Shown here: in pieces, positions 40,795 through 49,892 of the stretch
How the letters are laid out: each line of letters begins with the position of its first letter
How positions within the stretch are numbered: the stretch's first letter is position 1
Origin: JAJDXW01 sp965202895
Lineage (GTDB): Bacteria; Pseudomonadota; Gammaproteobacteria; HK1
Assembly: GCA_965202895.1 (NCBI GenBank)
Contig: OZ241901.1
Coordinates: 4,898,001-4,962,000, forward strand
Direction of reading: 5' to 3'
Length of the DNA stretch: 64,000 nucleotides
Position numbers and translations under genes: made by a program
Notes under the pieces: generated by a model
Seen by the model: the letters and a program-made list of their open reading frames with translations, nothing else
Told to the model about the DNA's origin: nothing
Databases searched by the model: none

Positions 40795-41214
40795 TCATTC
40801 CTTCGCCAGCGGGAGGTCCGCGTTCTGCCACGCCAGCATCCCCCCTTGCAGGCGATGGACCCGCTCGAACCCCTCCGACCGGAGGCGCCGGGCCGCGTTG
40901 GCCGACTGCTGGCCGGTCCGGCAGGCCGCGATCACCGGCCGCTGCCGGTACTTCCCCAGCCGGCCGAGGCGGCTCTCGATCTGGTCGAAGGGCACGTGGA
41001 TCGCATTGACGATGTGGCCGTTGCGGAACTCGCCGTCGGGGCGCAGATCGATGACCACCGCATCCTCGTGGCTGATGAGCCGGACCGTGTCGGCGGGCGA
41101 CAGCTGGCCCGGTCCGGTGGTCGAGACGGAGGTCCACACGAGCGCCGCGAGGAGCCCGAGAAAGACCAGGACGAGGACCGCGTTGTCGAGCGCGAATGCG
41201 GCGAGCTGTTCCAT
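40795..41214 (-). CDS. Membrane-anchored rhodanese-like protein (YibN type)
   Basis: A 139-residue protein with one N-terminal membrane helix (NAVLVLVFLGLLAALVW, residues 11-27) and a single rhodanese domain: VVIDLRPDGEFRNGHIVNAI (about 53-72), the active-site loop VIAACRTGQQSANAARRL with Cys near 97, and RLQGGMLAWQNADLPL. YibN-type proteins lie upstream of grxC and secB in many gammaproteobacteria. Here grxC is absent and secB follows after 51 nt. A sulfur-transfer or membrane-quality role is inferred from the family. Confidence 0.85.
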   Translation of the reverse strand: MEQLAAFALDNAVLVLVFLGLLAALVWTSVSTTGPGQLSPADTVRLISHEDAVVIDLRPDGEFRNGHIVNAIHVPFDQIESRLGRLGKYRQRPVIAACRTGQQSANAARRLRSEGFERVHRLQGGMLAWQNADLPLAKE

Positions 41215-41315
41215 CGGGGCCCGGTATCGGGGAATGCGGGGAGACGGCCGGTCCGGCGCACGAGCCGGGACGGTGGTATGTTAGCGGCGCGCGTGGCAAA
41301 CGCCAAAGGAATTCG

Positions 41316-42608
41316 ATGAAGAGACGTACCGGGGCGGCCGCGCTCGTCGTCCGGGCGGTTGCGCTCTCGGCGGGGCTCGCGTTCTCGTCGGGCCCGGCAT
41401 CGAGCGACGAATCGAAGACCCTGCCGGTCGGCCAGCTCGAGGCCTTCGGCGAGGTATTCGACCTCGTCAAGGAGCAGTACGTCCACGCGGTGGACGACCG
41501 CAAGCTGCTCGTGGACGCGATCCGGGGCATGGTGGACGGACTCGACCCGCACTCCGCCTATCTCACCGCCAAGGAGCACCGGGAGCTCCAGGAAGGCGCC
41601 TCGGGCGAATTCGGCGGGCTCGGCATCGAGATCACGGCCGAGGACGGCCTCATCCGCATCATCACCCCGCTCGACGACAGCCCGGCCGACGAAGCGGGGC
41701 TCCTGCCGGGAGACCTCGTGATCCGGGTGGACGGGGAATCGGTGCGCGACCTCACCGCGACCGAGGCCGCGAAGCGGATCCGGGGCCAGCCCGGCACCCC
41801 GGTCACCCTGACGATCGCGCGCGAAGGCGAGGGCGGGCCGATCGAGTTCACCATCGTCCGGGACATCGTCGAGATCGCGAGCGTCAAGTCCGATCTCGTC
41901 GAGCCGGGCTTCGCACGCATCCGGATCTCGCGGTTCCAGACCCGGACCGGGCCGCGCCTCCTCGAGGAGATCCGGCGGGTGGAGGAGGCGAACGACGGCC
42001 CGCTGTCGGGAGCGGTCCTCGACCTTCGGAACAACCCCGGAGGCGTCCTGTCCGGCGCGGTCTCCGTCGCCGACGCCTTCCTCGACGGCGGGCTCATCGT
42101 CTACACCGAGGGCCGGGGCGCCGAATCGCGCGAGGAGTACTACGCGAAGCCCTCCGACTTCCTGGACGGCATACCCATCGTCGCCCTCGTCAACGGCGGC
42201 TCCGCCTCCGCGGCCGAGATCGTCGCCGGCGCCCTCCAGGATCGCCGGCGGGCGGTGATCGCGGGAACCCGGACGTTCGGAAAGGGCTCCGTCCAGACCA
42301 TCGTGGCCCTGGACGACGGCTCGGCCCTGAAGCTCACCACCTCCCGGTACTACACCCCGTCCGGCCACTCGATCCAGGCGCGGGGCATCATTCCCGACAT
42401 CGAGCTTCCCGCGCTCCGGATCGAGGCGGCGGAGAGCGGAAGCTCGATACTCGAGGGCAATCTCCCGGGGCACCTCGACAGCGACGGCGGGGCCCCCGCG
42501 AAGACGCGATCCGGAGCCTCGGCGGAGTCGCTCGCGGTGGAAGACTTTCCGCTCTTCCAGGCAGTCAACCTTCTGAAGGGGCTCGCGCTGCAGCGACCGG
42601 GGGCCTGA
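41316..42608 (+). CDS. ctpA: C-terminal processing protease CtpA (S41)
   Basis: A 430-residue exported Ser-Lys protease. The first 30 residues form a signal peptide (KRRTGAAALVVRAVALSAGL, then an Ala-rich end). A DPHSAYLTAKEHRELQEGA segment, a PDZ domain (about 92-175, GGLGIEITAEDGLIRI), DLRNNPGGVLSGAVSVADAF, the Ser motif NGGSASAAEIVAGALQDRRR (near 292-311) and GTRTFGKGSVQTI with Lys 323 are all present, as is YTPSGHSIQARGIIPD. ATG 41316 follows AAAGGA, with TATGTT at 41277 as a possible -10. It is transcribed with the RND efflux pair 12 nt downstream. CtpA-type enzymes often act on cell wall hydrolases. Confidence 0.92.
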   Translation: MKRRTGAAALVVRAVALSAGLAFSSGPASSDESKTLPVGQLEAFGEVFDLVKEQYVHAVDDRKLLVDAIRGMVDGLDPHSAYLTAKEHRELQEGASGEFGGLGIEITAEDGLIRIITPLDDSPADEAGLLPGDLVIRVDGESVRDLTATEAAKRIRGQPGTPVTLTIAREGEGGPIEFTIVRDIVEIASVKSDLVEPGFARIRISRFQTRTGPRLLEEIRRVEEANDGPLSGAVLDLRNNPGGVLSGAVSVADAFLDGGLIVYTEGRGAESREEYYAKPSDFLDGIPIVALVNGGSASAAEIVAGALQDRRRAVIAGTRTFGKGSVQTIVALDDGSALKLTTSRYYTPSGHSIQARGIIPDIELPALRIEAAESGSSILEGNLPGHLDSDGGAPAKTRSGASAESLAVEDFPLFQAVNLLKGLALQRPGA

Positions 42609-42620
42609 ACGGCCGAACCC

Positions 42621-43841
42621 GTGCGCGCTTCCGCCATCATCGCCGTCGTGCTTTCGATCGCCGTGGCCGGCTGGATGTTCTCCGGGCGGTTCGGCGGCGG
42701 GGAGCGCCCTCCCGCGGCCCCGGAGACGGACCTCGGGGCGCCGCCGCCGAACCCGGTCCCCCGCGTCCGGGTGGAGCGCATGACGGCGCGCCCGCACGAG
42801 GTCGCGATCTCGGTCCGGGGGCGGTCCGAGGCCTCCCGCCGGGTGGACGTCCGGGCCGAGACGGACGGACGGGTCGTGGAGGTCGGGGCCTCGCGGGGCG
42901 ACGCGGTCCGCAAGGGCGGCGTGCTCGCGCGCCTCGCCGTCGAGGAACGCCGGGCGAAGCTCGCGGAGTACGAGGCCCGGCTTCGGCAGCGGCGGATCCA
43001 TTTCGAGGCGGCCGAAGCGCTCGCCAGGAAGGGGTTGAGCTCCCGGGAAGCGCTCGCGACCGCCAGGGCCGACGTCGACGCGGCGAAGGCCGCGGTGGAA
43101 CAGGTCGAGATCGAGATCGCCCGGACCCGCCTCCGCGCCCCGTTCGACGGCCTGCTCCTGCAAGGGCACGCGGAGCTCGGCGACTACCTCAAGCAGGGGG
43201 ATCGCTTCGGGCGCATCATCGATCTCGACCCCGTCCTCTTCGTCGGCAACGTGACCGAACGGGCCGTCGCATGGCTCCGGCCCGGCCTGCCGGCGGCGGT
43301 GAGAACCCTCGCGGGGCGGGAGATCCGGGGGACCCTCCGCTACATTGCCCCGTCGGCGGATCCGGCGGCGCGAACGTACCGGATCGAAGTCGAGTCGGCG
43401 AACCCCGGCTACCGGGTACGTGAAGGGATCACCGTCGACATCGCCGTCGAGGTCGATACCAGGATGGCGCACTTCGTCACCCCGGCCCTCCTCAGCCTCG
43501 CCGACGACGGCGCCATCGGGCTCAAGACGGTGGACGAGCGCAACCGGGTGCGCTTCCGGCCGGCCGACATCATCGAGGACACCCCGGACGGGGTCTGGCT
43601 CGGAGGGCTGCCGGCCCGGATCAGGGTCATCACGGTCGGACAGGACTTCGTGTCGGCCGGGCAGGAAGTGGCGCCGGTCGGCCCCGACGAATCGGGCGGC
43701 GGCCCCGAGGGCGGCGGTCCCGGCTCGGGCCGGGTCCCGGGGGCCGAGCTGCCGGCCGCGGCCTGGCCGGCCGGGACGGCTCCCGCCGGGAGCACCCCGG
43801 AGGCTCCGCCCCCCGCCGCCTCGCCGCGGAGCACGTCGTGA
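42621..43841 (+). CDS. RND efflux periplasmic adaptor (membrane fusion protein)
   Basis: A 406-residue MFP-type adaptor linking an inner-membrane RND pump to an outer-membrane channel. An N-terminal signal anchor lies at 1-20. The lipoyl-like halves are VRAETDGRVVEVGASRGDAV (about 75-94) and LRAPFDGLLLQGHAELGDYL (about 174-193), split by a helical hairpin rich in Ala, Glu and Arg (about 105-170). A beta-barrel region follows. The last 60 residues are a Gly/Pro/Ala-rich low-complexity tail. The start is GTG 42621; the end overlaps the permease start by 4 nt. Substrate unknown. Confidence 0.88.
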   Translation: MRASAIIAVVLSIAVAGWMFSGRFGGGERPPAAPETDLGAPPPNPVPRVRVERMTARPHEVAISVRGRSEASRRVDVRAETDGRVVEVGASRGDAVRKGGVLARLAVEERRAKLAEYEARLRQRRIHFEAAEALARKGLSSREALATARADVDAAKAAVEQVEIEIARTRLRAPFDGLLLQGHAELGDYLKQGDRFGRIIDLDPVLFVGNVTERAVAWLRPGLPAAVRTLAGREIRGTLRYIAPSADPAARTYRIEVESANPGYRVREGITVDIAVEVDTRMAHFVTPALLSLADDGAIGLKTVDERNRVRFRPADIIEDTPDGVWLGGLPARIRVITVGQDFVSAGQEVAPVGPDESGGGPEGGGPGSGRVPGAELPAAAWPAGTAPAGSTPEAPPPAASPRSTS

Positions 43842-46800
43842 CCCTCATCGACGCGGCGGTCAGCCGCTCCCGGACGACCCTCTCCGCGCTCGTGCTCATC
43901 CTCGCCACCGGATTCGCCGCCTACGTCCGGATCCCGAAGGAGGCGGACCCCGACATCTCCATCCCCATCATCTACGTCAACCTGCACCACGAGGGGATCG
44001 GCCCGGAAGACGCCGAACGCCTCCTCGCCCGCCCGATGGAGATCGAGCTCCGATCGATCGAGGGTCTCAAGCAGCTCTCGTCCGCCGCCTACCAGGGCGG
44101 CGCCTGGCTGCTGCTCGAGTTCGACGCGGGTTTCGATCCGGACCAGGCGCTCGACGACGTTCGCGACCAGGTCGACAAGGCCAAGCCCGAGCTGCCGGAG
44201 GACACCGACGAGCCGGGGGTGGTCGAGATCAACCTGAGCGAGTTCCCGGTGATCGTCGTCACCCTCGGAGGATCCCTTCCGGAACGCGCGCTGCTCGGCA
44301 TCGCCCGGAACCTGGAGGACCGGCTGGAGGCGATCCCGAGCGTCCTCGACGCGAAGATCGGCGGGGACCGCAAGGAGGTCGTGGAGATCATCATCGATCC
44401 GATGCTCATGGAGAGCTACGAGATCGACGCCGGGGACGTGCTCCGGATGGTGGCGCGGTCCAACACGCTCGTCGCCGCCGGGCAGCTCGATACCGGCCGG
44501 GGCCGATTCCCGGTCACGGTGCCGGGCCTCTTCGAATCCCTGCCCGACGTCCTGGACATGCCGATCAAGGTCTCGGGGGACAGCGCGCTCACGGTACGGG
44601 ACATCGCCTCCGTGCGCCGCACCTTCAAGGACCGCACGACCGTCGCGCGGGTCAACGGCAAGCCGGCGCTCAGCCTGGAGGTCTCCAAGCGGACCGGCGA
44701 GAACATCATCGACACCACGAACGCGGTGCGCCGGGCGGTCGAGGCGGAGCGGGCCCACTGGCCGCCGGGCGTGGAAGTCCGGTTCTCCCAGGACCGGTCG
44801 GGCGACATCCGCACCATGCTCGAGGACCTCGAGAACAACGTGACGAGCGCGATCCTCCTCGTGATGATCATCGTCGTGGCCGCGCTCGGACTGCGCTCCG
44901 GATTCCTCGTCGGGATCGCGATCCCGGGCTCCTTTCTCACCGGGGTCCTGGTGCTGTCCACCCTCGGGCTCACCGTCAACATCGTCGTGCTGTTCTCGCT
45001 CATCCTGGCCGTGGGCATGCTCGTGGACGGAGCCATCGTCGTCACCGAGTACGCGGACCGGAAGATGCGCGAAGGCGAGCTGCCCCGTCACGCCTACGTG
45101 CTCGCGGCGAGGCGGATGAGCTGGCCCATCATCGCCTCGACCGCGACCACCCTCGCCGCGTTCGCCCCGCTGCTGTTCTGGCCGGGCATCGTCGGCGAGT
45201 TCATGAAGTTTCTTCCCATCACCCTGCTCGCCACCCTGAGCGCCTCCCTGCTGATGGCGCTCGTGTTCGTGCCGGTGCTCGGCACCAATCTCGCCGCGGT
45301 CACGCGGGGCTTCCTGGTCGTCGGGACGGCGCTCGCCGGCGGAGCGCTCGCGGCCGCCCTCGCGTTCCGCGGCTTCGGCCCGTGGCTCGGGGGGCCGCCG
45401 GGAACGGCCGGGAACGCGGCCGCCGCGGCTGCCGGGCTCGCGGGGGCATGGCTCGGCTGGCTCGCCGGAAGGCGGCTCGGGGAATGGTCGGACCGCCGCT
45501 TCCTGCACCGGCCCGCCCGGAACGCCGCCGGGAGCCGGGCTCTGCGGGCGGAGAGCGGCGTGGACCCGACGACCCTGCCCGGGTTCACCGGCGTCTACGT
45601 GCGAGGTCTCGCCCGCGTGCTCCGCCGCCCCGGCGCCGTGCTCGCCGCGGCCGGGGCGGCGCTCGCCCTCGCGTGGGCGGCATACGCCCAATTCGGCAAG
45701 GGCGTGGAGTTCTTCCCCGACGTGGAGCCGGAACAGGCCAAGGTCCTCGTCCATGCGCGGGGAAACCTCTCCGTAGCGGAGAAGTCCGAGCTGGTGCGGG
45801 AGGTCGAGGCGGAGATCCTCGCGATGCAGCGCGAGCGGGGCGAGTTCAACACCGTCTACATGCTCGCCGGCAACCTCGACGACAAGGGCGACGATCCGGA
45901 GGACGTCATCGGCACGCTCTCGCTCGAGCTCGCGGACTGGCAGACGCGGCGGACGGCCAACGAGATCCTGTCCGAGATCCGGGAACGCACCGCTCCTCTC
46001 GCGGGGGTCCGGGTGGAGACCCGGTTCCCGAGGGCGGGCCCGCCGGTCGGAAAGCCCGTCGCGTTGCAGCTCACCTCGCGGGATCCGGAGCGGCTGGCCG
46101 CGGAAGCGGCCCGCGTCGCCGGGTTCTTCCGGAGCCTCCCCGGCCTCGAGGCCGTCGAGGACGGACGGCCGATCCCGGGGATCGAGTGGGAGATCGGCGT
46201 CGACCGCATCCAGGCCGCGAAGTTCGGGCTCGACCTGACGACCGTCGGACAGTTCGTGCAGCTCGTCACCCGGGGTCTCAAGATCTCCGACTATCGCCCC
46301 GACGACAGCGACGAGGAGATCGAGCTCGTGATCCGGTACCCGGAGTCGTACCGGACGATCGACGAGCTCGACCGCATCCGGATCCCGACCGCACGGGGCG
46401 GGGTGCCGATCGGCAACTTCGTCGAGCGCCGGGCGCGCGCCCGTACCGGAACCCTGCGCCGCAAGAGCGCGATGCGCGAGATCACGGTGCGCGCCGACGT
46501 GCTGCCCGGGGTGCTGGCCGACGACATGGTCCGGGAGATCGAAGAGTGGATCGCCGCCGAGGGCATCGATCCCCGGGTGGAGTGGGCCTTTCGCGGCGAG
46601 GACGAAGAGCAGCAGCGGGCCCGGGAGTTCCTGGCTCAGGCGTTCGGGATCGCGCTGTTCGTGATGGCCCTCATTCTCGTGACCCAGTTCAACCGCTTCT
46701 ACTCCGCACTGCTCATCCTGTCCGCGGTCGTACTCTCGACCGTGGGGGTGCTGATCGGCCTGCTCGTCACCCGTCAGCCGTTCGGGATCGTGATGAGCGG

Positions 46801-47170
46801 CATCGGGGTCATCGCCCTCGCCGGCATCGTCGTCAACAACAACATCGTGCTCATCGACACCTTCGACCGGCTGCGCCGGACCATCGCCGATCCGGTCCAG
46901 GCGATCCTGCGCACCGGGGCCCAGCGCCTGCGGCCGGTGATCCTCACCACCGTGACGACCATCTGCGGACTGATGCCGATGGTGATGCAGGTCAACATCG
47001 ACCTCTTCTCGCGGGCGATCACGACCGGCGCCCCCTCCACCCAGTGGTGGACCCAGCTCGCGACCACGGTCGCATCCGGCCTCGCCTTCGCGACCCTCCT
47101 CACCCTCGTGGTGACCCCCTGTGCGCTCATGGTCCGGGAGAACTACCGCGCACGCGCCGCCGCACCCTGA
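43838..47170 (+). CDS. RND-family efflux permease (AcrB/CusA superfamily)
   Basis: An 1,110-residue inner-membrane transporter. The N-terminal helix is followed by IPKEADPDISIPIIYVNLHH. The first membrane block begins near residue 338 (AILLVMIIVVAALGLRSGFL). In helix 4 the motif LILAVGMLVDGAIVVTEYA (about 386-404) is the usual proton relay site with Asp. A second block near 940-1090 includes FGIALFVMALILVTQFNRFY and IGVIALAGIVVNNNIVLIDT. A region about 485-560 contains extra hydrophobic Ala/Gly-rich helices not usual in AcrB. No outer-membrane TolC-like gene is next to it. The start GTG 43838 overlaps the adaptor stop (GTGA). Confidence 0.92.
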   Translation: MTLIDAAVSRSRTTLSALVLILATGFAAYVRIPKEADPDISIPIIYVNLHHEGIGPEDAERLLARPMEIELRSIEGLKQLSSAAYQGGAWLLLEFDAGFDPDQALDDVRDQVDKAKPELPEDTDEPGVVEINLSEFPVIVVTLGGSLPERALLGIARNLEDRLEAIPSVLDAKIGGDRKEVVEIIIDPMLMESYEIDAGDVLRMVARSNTLVAAGQLDTGRGRFPVTVPGLFESLPDVLDMPIKVSGDSALTVRDIASVRRTFKDRTTVARVNGKPALSLEVSKRTGENIIDTTNAVRRAVEAERAHWPPGVEVRFSQDRSGDIRTMLEDLENNVTSAILLVMIIVVAALGLRSGFLVGIAIPGSFLTGVLVLSTLGLTVNIVVLFSLILAVGMLVDGAIVVTEYADRKMREGELPRHAYVLAARRMSWPIIASTATTLAAFAPLLFWPGIVGEFMKFLPITLLATLSASLLMALVFVPVLGTNLAAVTRGFLVVGTALAGGALAAALAFRGFGPWLGGPPGTAGNAAAAAAGLAGAWLGWLAGRRLGEWSDRRFLHRPARNAAGSRALRAESGVDPTTLPGFTGVYVRGLARVLRRPGAVLAAAGAALALAWAAYAQFGKGVEFFPDVEPEQAKVLVHARGNLSVAEKSELVREVEAEILAMQRERGEFNTVYMLAGNLDDKGDDPEDVIGTLSLELADWQTRRTANEILSEIRERTAPLAGVRVETRFPRAGPPVGKPVALQLTSRDPERLAAEAARVAGFFRSLPGLEAVEDGRPIPGIEWEIGVDRIQAAKFGLDLTTVGQFVQLVTRGLKISDYRPDDSDEEIELVIRYPESYRTIDELDRIRIPTARGGVPIGNFVERRARARTGTLRRKSAMREITVRADVLPGVLADDMVREIEEWIAAEGIDPRVEWAFRGEDEEQQRAREFLAQAFGIALFVMALILVTQFNRFYSALLILSAVVLSTVGVLIGLLVTRQPFGIVMSGIGVIALAGIVVNNNIVLIDTFDRLRRTIADPVQAILRTGAQRLRPVILTTVTTICGLMPMVMQVNIDLFSRAITTGAPSTQWWTQLATTVASGLAFATLLTLVVTPCALMVRENYRARAAAP

Positions 47171-47273
47171 GCCGGGCGGCGCCTCTTCGGGGGGCGCGCC
47201 GGGCGGCTCGGGGAGGGAGGGTCCGAGCCGGGCAGGCCCTCCCCCGGACGACGGGCGCCCCGCCCATCCGGTT

Positions 47274-47279
47274 TATATT
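47274..47279 (+). promoter_or_regulatory. -10-like box adjacent to glk start
   Basis: TATATT lies 7 nt before the ATG at 47287 (TTTATATTGGCGGGCATG). Transcription would start on the start codon, so a leaderless glk mRNA is likely. No ribosome site or TTGACA-like -35 is seen. Confidence 0.4.
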
Positions 47280-47286
47280 GGCGGGC

Positions 47287-48261
47287 ATGTCGGCGCTGGT
47301 CGGGGACATCGGCGGCACTTGGGCGAGGTTCGGCCTCGTCGAGCCGGACGGCGCGTTCCATCGGGTCGCGGTCCGCGCGTGCGCCGACCACGCGGGGCTC
47401 GCCGAGGCCCTGGACGCCTATCTCGAAGACGCCGCGCGGGGGGTTCGCCCCCGGCGGGCGGCCATCTCGGTCGCCGGCCCGGTCACCGGGGACCGGGTGA
47501 GCCTCACCAACCACCCGTGGTCGTTCTCGGTGGAGACCCTCCGCCGACGCTTCGGCTTCGAATCGCTGGCGGTGGTCAACGACTTCAGCGCCGTCGCCCG
47601 CGGGGCGCCGCATCTCGGCGAGGAGGACCGCCTTCGGATCGGGGGCGGCCGGCCGGCGGCGGGGGCGGCCATCACGGTGGTCGGGCCGGGCACCGGCCTC
47701 GGGGTGTCCGGCCTGGTCCCCGCCCCCGGCGGCTGGGCGGTGGTCGAAGGAGAGGGCGGACACGCCACGATGGCGGCGGCCGACCGGCGCGAGGCGCGGA
47801 TCCTCGCGGAAGTCGCCCGCGAGATCGGACACGTCTCGGCCGAGCGGGTGCTGTCCGGACCGGGGCTCGTCAACCTCCACCGCGCCCTTCTCCGCCTCGA
47901 CGGCGAGGACCCGTCCGGCCCGGCGCCGACCGCGGAGGACATCGTGGCCGAGGGGGCCGGCCGGCGCTCGCCCCGGTGCGGCGAGGTGCTCGACCTCGCG
48001 GCGGAGCTCCTCGGCACGTTCGCCGCCGACACGGCCCTCACCCTCGGCGCGCGCGGCGGGGTCTACATCGGGGGCGGCCTCGTGCCGCGGTACGCGGATC
48101 GCTTCGCCCGGTCCGGGTTCCGGCGCCGCTTCGAGGCCAAGGGGCGGTTCTCCGACTACCTCGCCGCCATCCCGACCTACCTCATCCTGCACGAGCTTCC
48201 CGCCTTCCTGGGGCTCGCTGCCCTCCTCGGCGAGCCGCCGGCCCGGACGGGTACGGGCTGA
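47287..48261 (+). CDS. glk: Glucokinase (ROK-independent, Glk type)
   Basis: A 324-residue ATP-dependent glucokinase of the bacterial Glk family, feeding glucose into glycolysis. The phosphate-1 motif LVGDIGGTWARFGLV is at residues 4-18, the sugar-binding region SLTNHPWSFSVETLRRRFG (about 76-94) and VVNDFSAVARG (catalytic Asp, about 97-107), the phosphate-2 region VGPGTGLGVSGLVP (about 131-144), EGEGGHATMAA (about 155-165) and YIGGGLVPRYADRF. Length is standard. It stands alone between the efflux genes and the convergent ubiB. Confidence 0.93.
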   Translation: MSALVGDIGGTWARFGLVEPDGAFHRVAVRACADHAGLAEALDAYLEDAARGVRPRRAAISVAGPVTGDRVSLTNHPWSFSVETLRRRFGFESLAVVNDFSAVARGAPHLGEEDRLRIGGGRPAAGAAITVVGPGTGLGVSGLVPAPGGWAVVEGEGGHATMAAADRREARILAEVAREIGHVSAERVLSGPGLVNLHRALLRLDGEDPSGPAPTAEDIVAEGAGRRSPRCGEVLDLAAELLGTFAADTALTLGARGGVYIGGGLVPRYADRFARSGFRRRFEAKGRFSDYLAAIPTYLILHELPAFLGLAALLGEPPARTGTG

Positions 48262-48302
48262 AGGCGAGCCGCGGGCGGGGAGGGCCGGGCCGGGCGGGCG
48301 GA

Positions 48303-49871
48303 TCAGCCCCGGCGGGCCGCCCCGAGAAGGCAGAGCGCGCCGGCCCCCGCCGCCGCGAGACCGGGGTAGAGACCGAAGCCCTCGGGCGGCCGGCCGAGCA
48401 GGAGCGCACCGGCGACGACGAGGCCCGCCCCGGCGATCGCGAGGACGATCCGGCCGCTCTCGCCCGCCGGCCTGTCGGCCCGCCCGGGCGGAGGAAGGGC
48501 CGCCTGGCGCTTCAGGTAGTCATGGACCAGCTCGGGAAGCTCCGGCGCGAGGTGCATCCAGCGCGGGAGCCGGCCGCGCATCCGCTCCCCGATCGCCCGC
48601 ACCGACCCCTGGTCCCGGATCCACTGCTCGAGGATCGGCCGGCCGGTCGCCCACAGGTCGAAGTCCGGATAGAGCTGCCGGGCGAGCCCCTCGATGTGCA
48701 GCAGCGTCTTCTGGAGGAGGACGAGCTGCGGCTGCACCTCCATTTCGAAGCGCCGCGCGGTGCGGAACAGGCGCACCAGGAGCTGCCCGAAGGAGATGTC
48801 CTTCAGCGGGCGATGGACGATGGGCTCGCACACCGCGCGGATCGCGGACTCGAACTCCTCCGCCCGCACGTGGGGCGGCACCCACCCCGAGGCGACGTGC
48901 AGCTCCGCCACCTCCCGGTAGTCGCCCCGGAGGAACGCGAAGAGGTTCTCCGCGAGGTATCGCCGATCTTCGGTGCCGAGGCTGCCCACGATGCCGAAGT
49001 CCACCGCGATGTAGTGCGGCGAATCGCGGGAGACGAAGATGTTCCCGGGATGCAGGTCGGCGTGGAAGAAGTTGTGGTGGAAGACCTGGGTGAAGAAGAT
49101 CTCGGCCCCCCGCTCGGCGAGATGCTCGAGATCGAACCCGGCTTCGCGGAGCGCCTCGACGTCGTCCACCGGGATGCCGTCGATCCGATCGAGCACGAGC
49201 ACTTCGCGCCGGGTATGCGACCAGTGCACCCGCGGCACCTCCAGCAGCCCGGTCCCGAGGAAGTGGCGCCGCAGGGTCGAGGCGGCCGCCCCCTCGCGCA
49301 GCATGTCGAGCTCGTCGAGGAGGATCTTCTCGAACTCGGCGACGACCGCCGCCGGATGGAGCCAGCGTACGGCCGGGACGAACCGCTCCGCGAGCCGGGC
49401 GAGGAGGCGCAGCAGCCCGACGTCGCGCCGGATCACCTTCTCGAGCGCCGGCCGCACCACCTTGACGACGACCGGAGCCCCGCCCGGAAGCCGGGCCGGG
49501 TGCACCTGCGCGATCGAGGCCGACGCGAGCGGGGTCTCGACGAACTCCTCGAACCACTCTTCGAGGGGCGAGCCGAGCGAGCGCTCCACGATCCCCCGGG
49601 CCACCCCGCCCGGGAACGGCGGCACGTGGTCGCGGAGGAGCGCGAGCTCCTCCGCGACGTCGTCGGGGACGAGGTCCGGGCGGGCGGACAGGGCCTGCCC
49701 GAACTTCACGAAGATGGGGCCCAGGGTCTCCAGGGTCCGGCGGACCCGGACCCCGCGCGGGGCCCGCCGCGCATCGTAGTCCTTGCCGGTCAGGATGCCG
49801 AGCACGACGAGGTCGAGACGATACCGGATCGCGACCCCCGCGATGCGGAGCAATCGCCACAACCTTCCCAT
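48303..49871 (-). CDS. ubiB: UbiB-family atypical kinase for ubiquinone biosynthesis
   Basis: A 522-residue ABC1/UbiB protein. The KxGQ motif appears as FVKFGQALSARPDLVPDD (near residues 54-71), ASASIAQVHPARLPGGAPVV (about 116-135) is the Ala-rich loop and VKVVRP the Lys site; FHADLHPGNIFV (about 272-283) and IAVDFGIVGSL (about 291-301) are the catalytic and metal-binding loops. Two hydrophobic helices near 471-515 anchor it in the inner membrane. It supports coenzyme Q synthesis in an ATPase-dependent way. Last gene of the operon, 21 nt after ubiJ. Confidence 0.95.
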   Translation of the reverse strand: MGRLWRLLRIAGVAIRYRLDLVVLGILTGKDYDARRAPRGVRVRRTLETLGPIFVKFGQALSARPDLVPDDVAEELALLRDHVPPFPGGVARGIVERSLGSPLEEWFEEFVETPLASASIAQVHPARLPGGAPVVVKVVRPALEKVIRRDVGLLRLLARLAERFVPAVRWLHPAAVVAEFEKILLDELDMLREGAAASTLRRHFLGTGLLEVPRVHWSHTRREVLVLDRIDGIPVDDVEALREAGFDLEHLAERGAEIFFTQVFHHNFFHADLHPGNIFVSRDSPHYIAVDFGIVGSLGTEDRRYLAENLFAFLRGDYREVAELHVASGWVPPHVRAEEFESAIRAVCEPIVHRPLKDISFGQLLVRLFRTARRFEMEVQPQLVLLQKTLLHIEGLARQLYPDFDLWATGRPILEQWIRDQGSVRAIGERMRGRLPRWMHLAPELPELVHDYLKRQAALPPPGRADRPAGESGRIVLAIAGAGLVVAGALLLGRPPEGFGLYPGLAAAGAGALCLLGAARRG

Positions 49872-49892
49872 CGGCTCCGGGGGTGACCGGGC

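Noticed and set aside
43345..48261. A 1,638-codon plus-strand open frame
   Set aside because: It covers the adaptor and RND permease out of frame; only the glucokinase part at 47287-48261 is a genuine gene in that frame.
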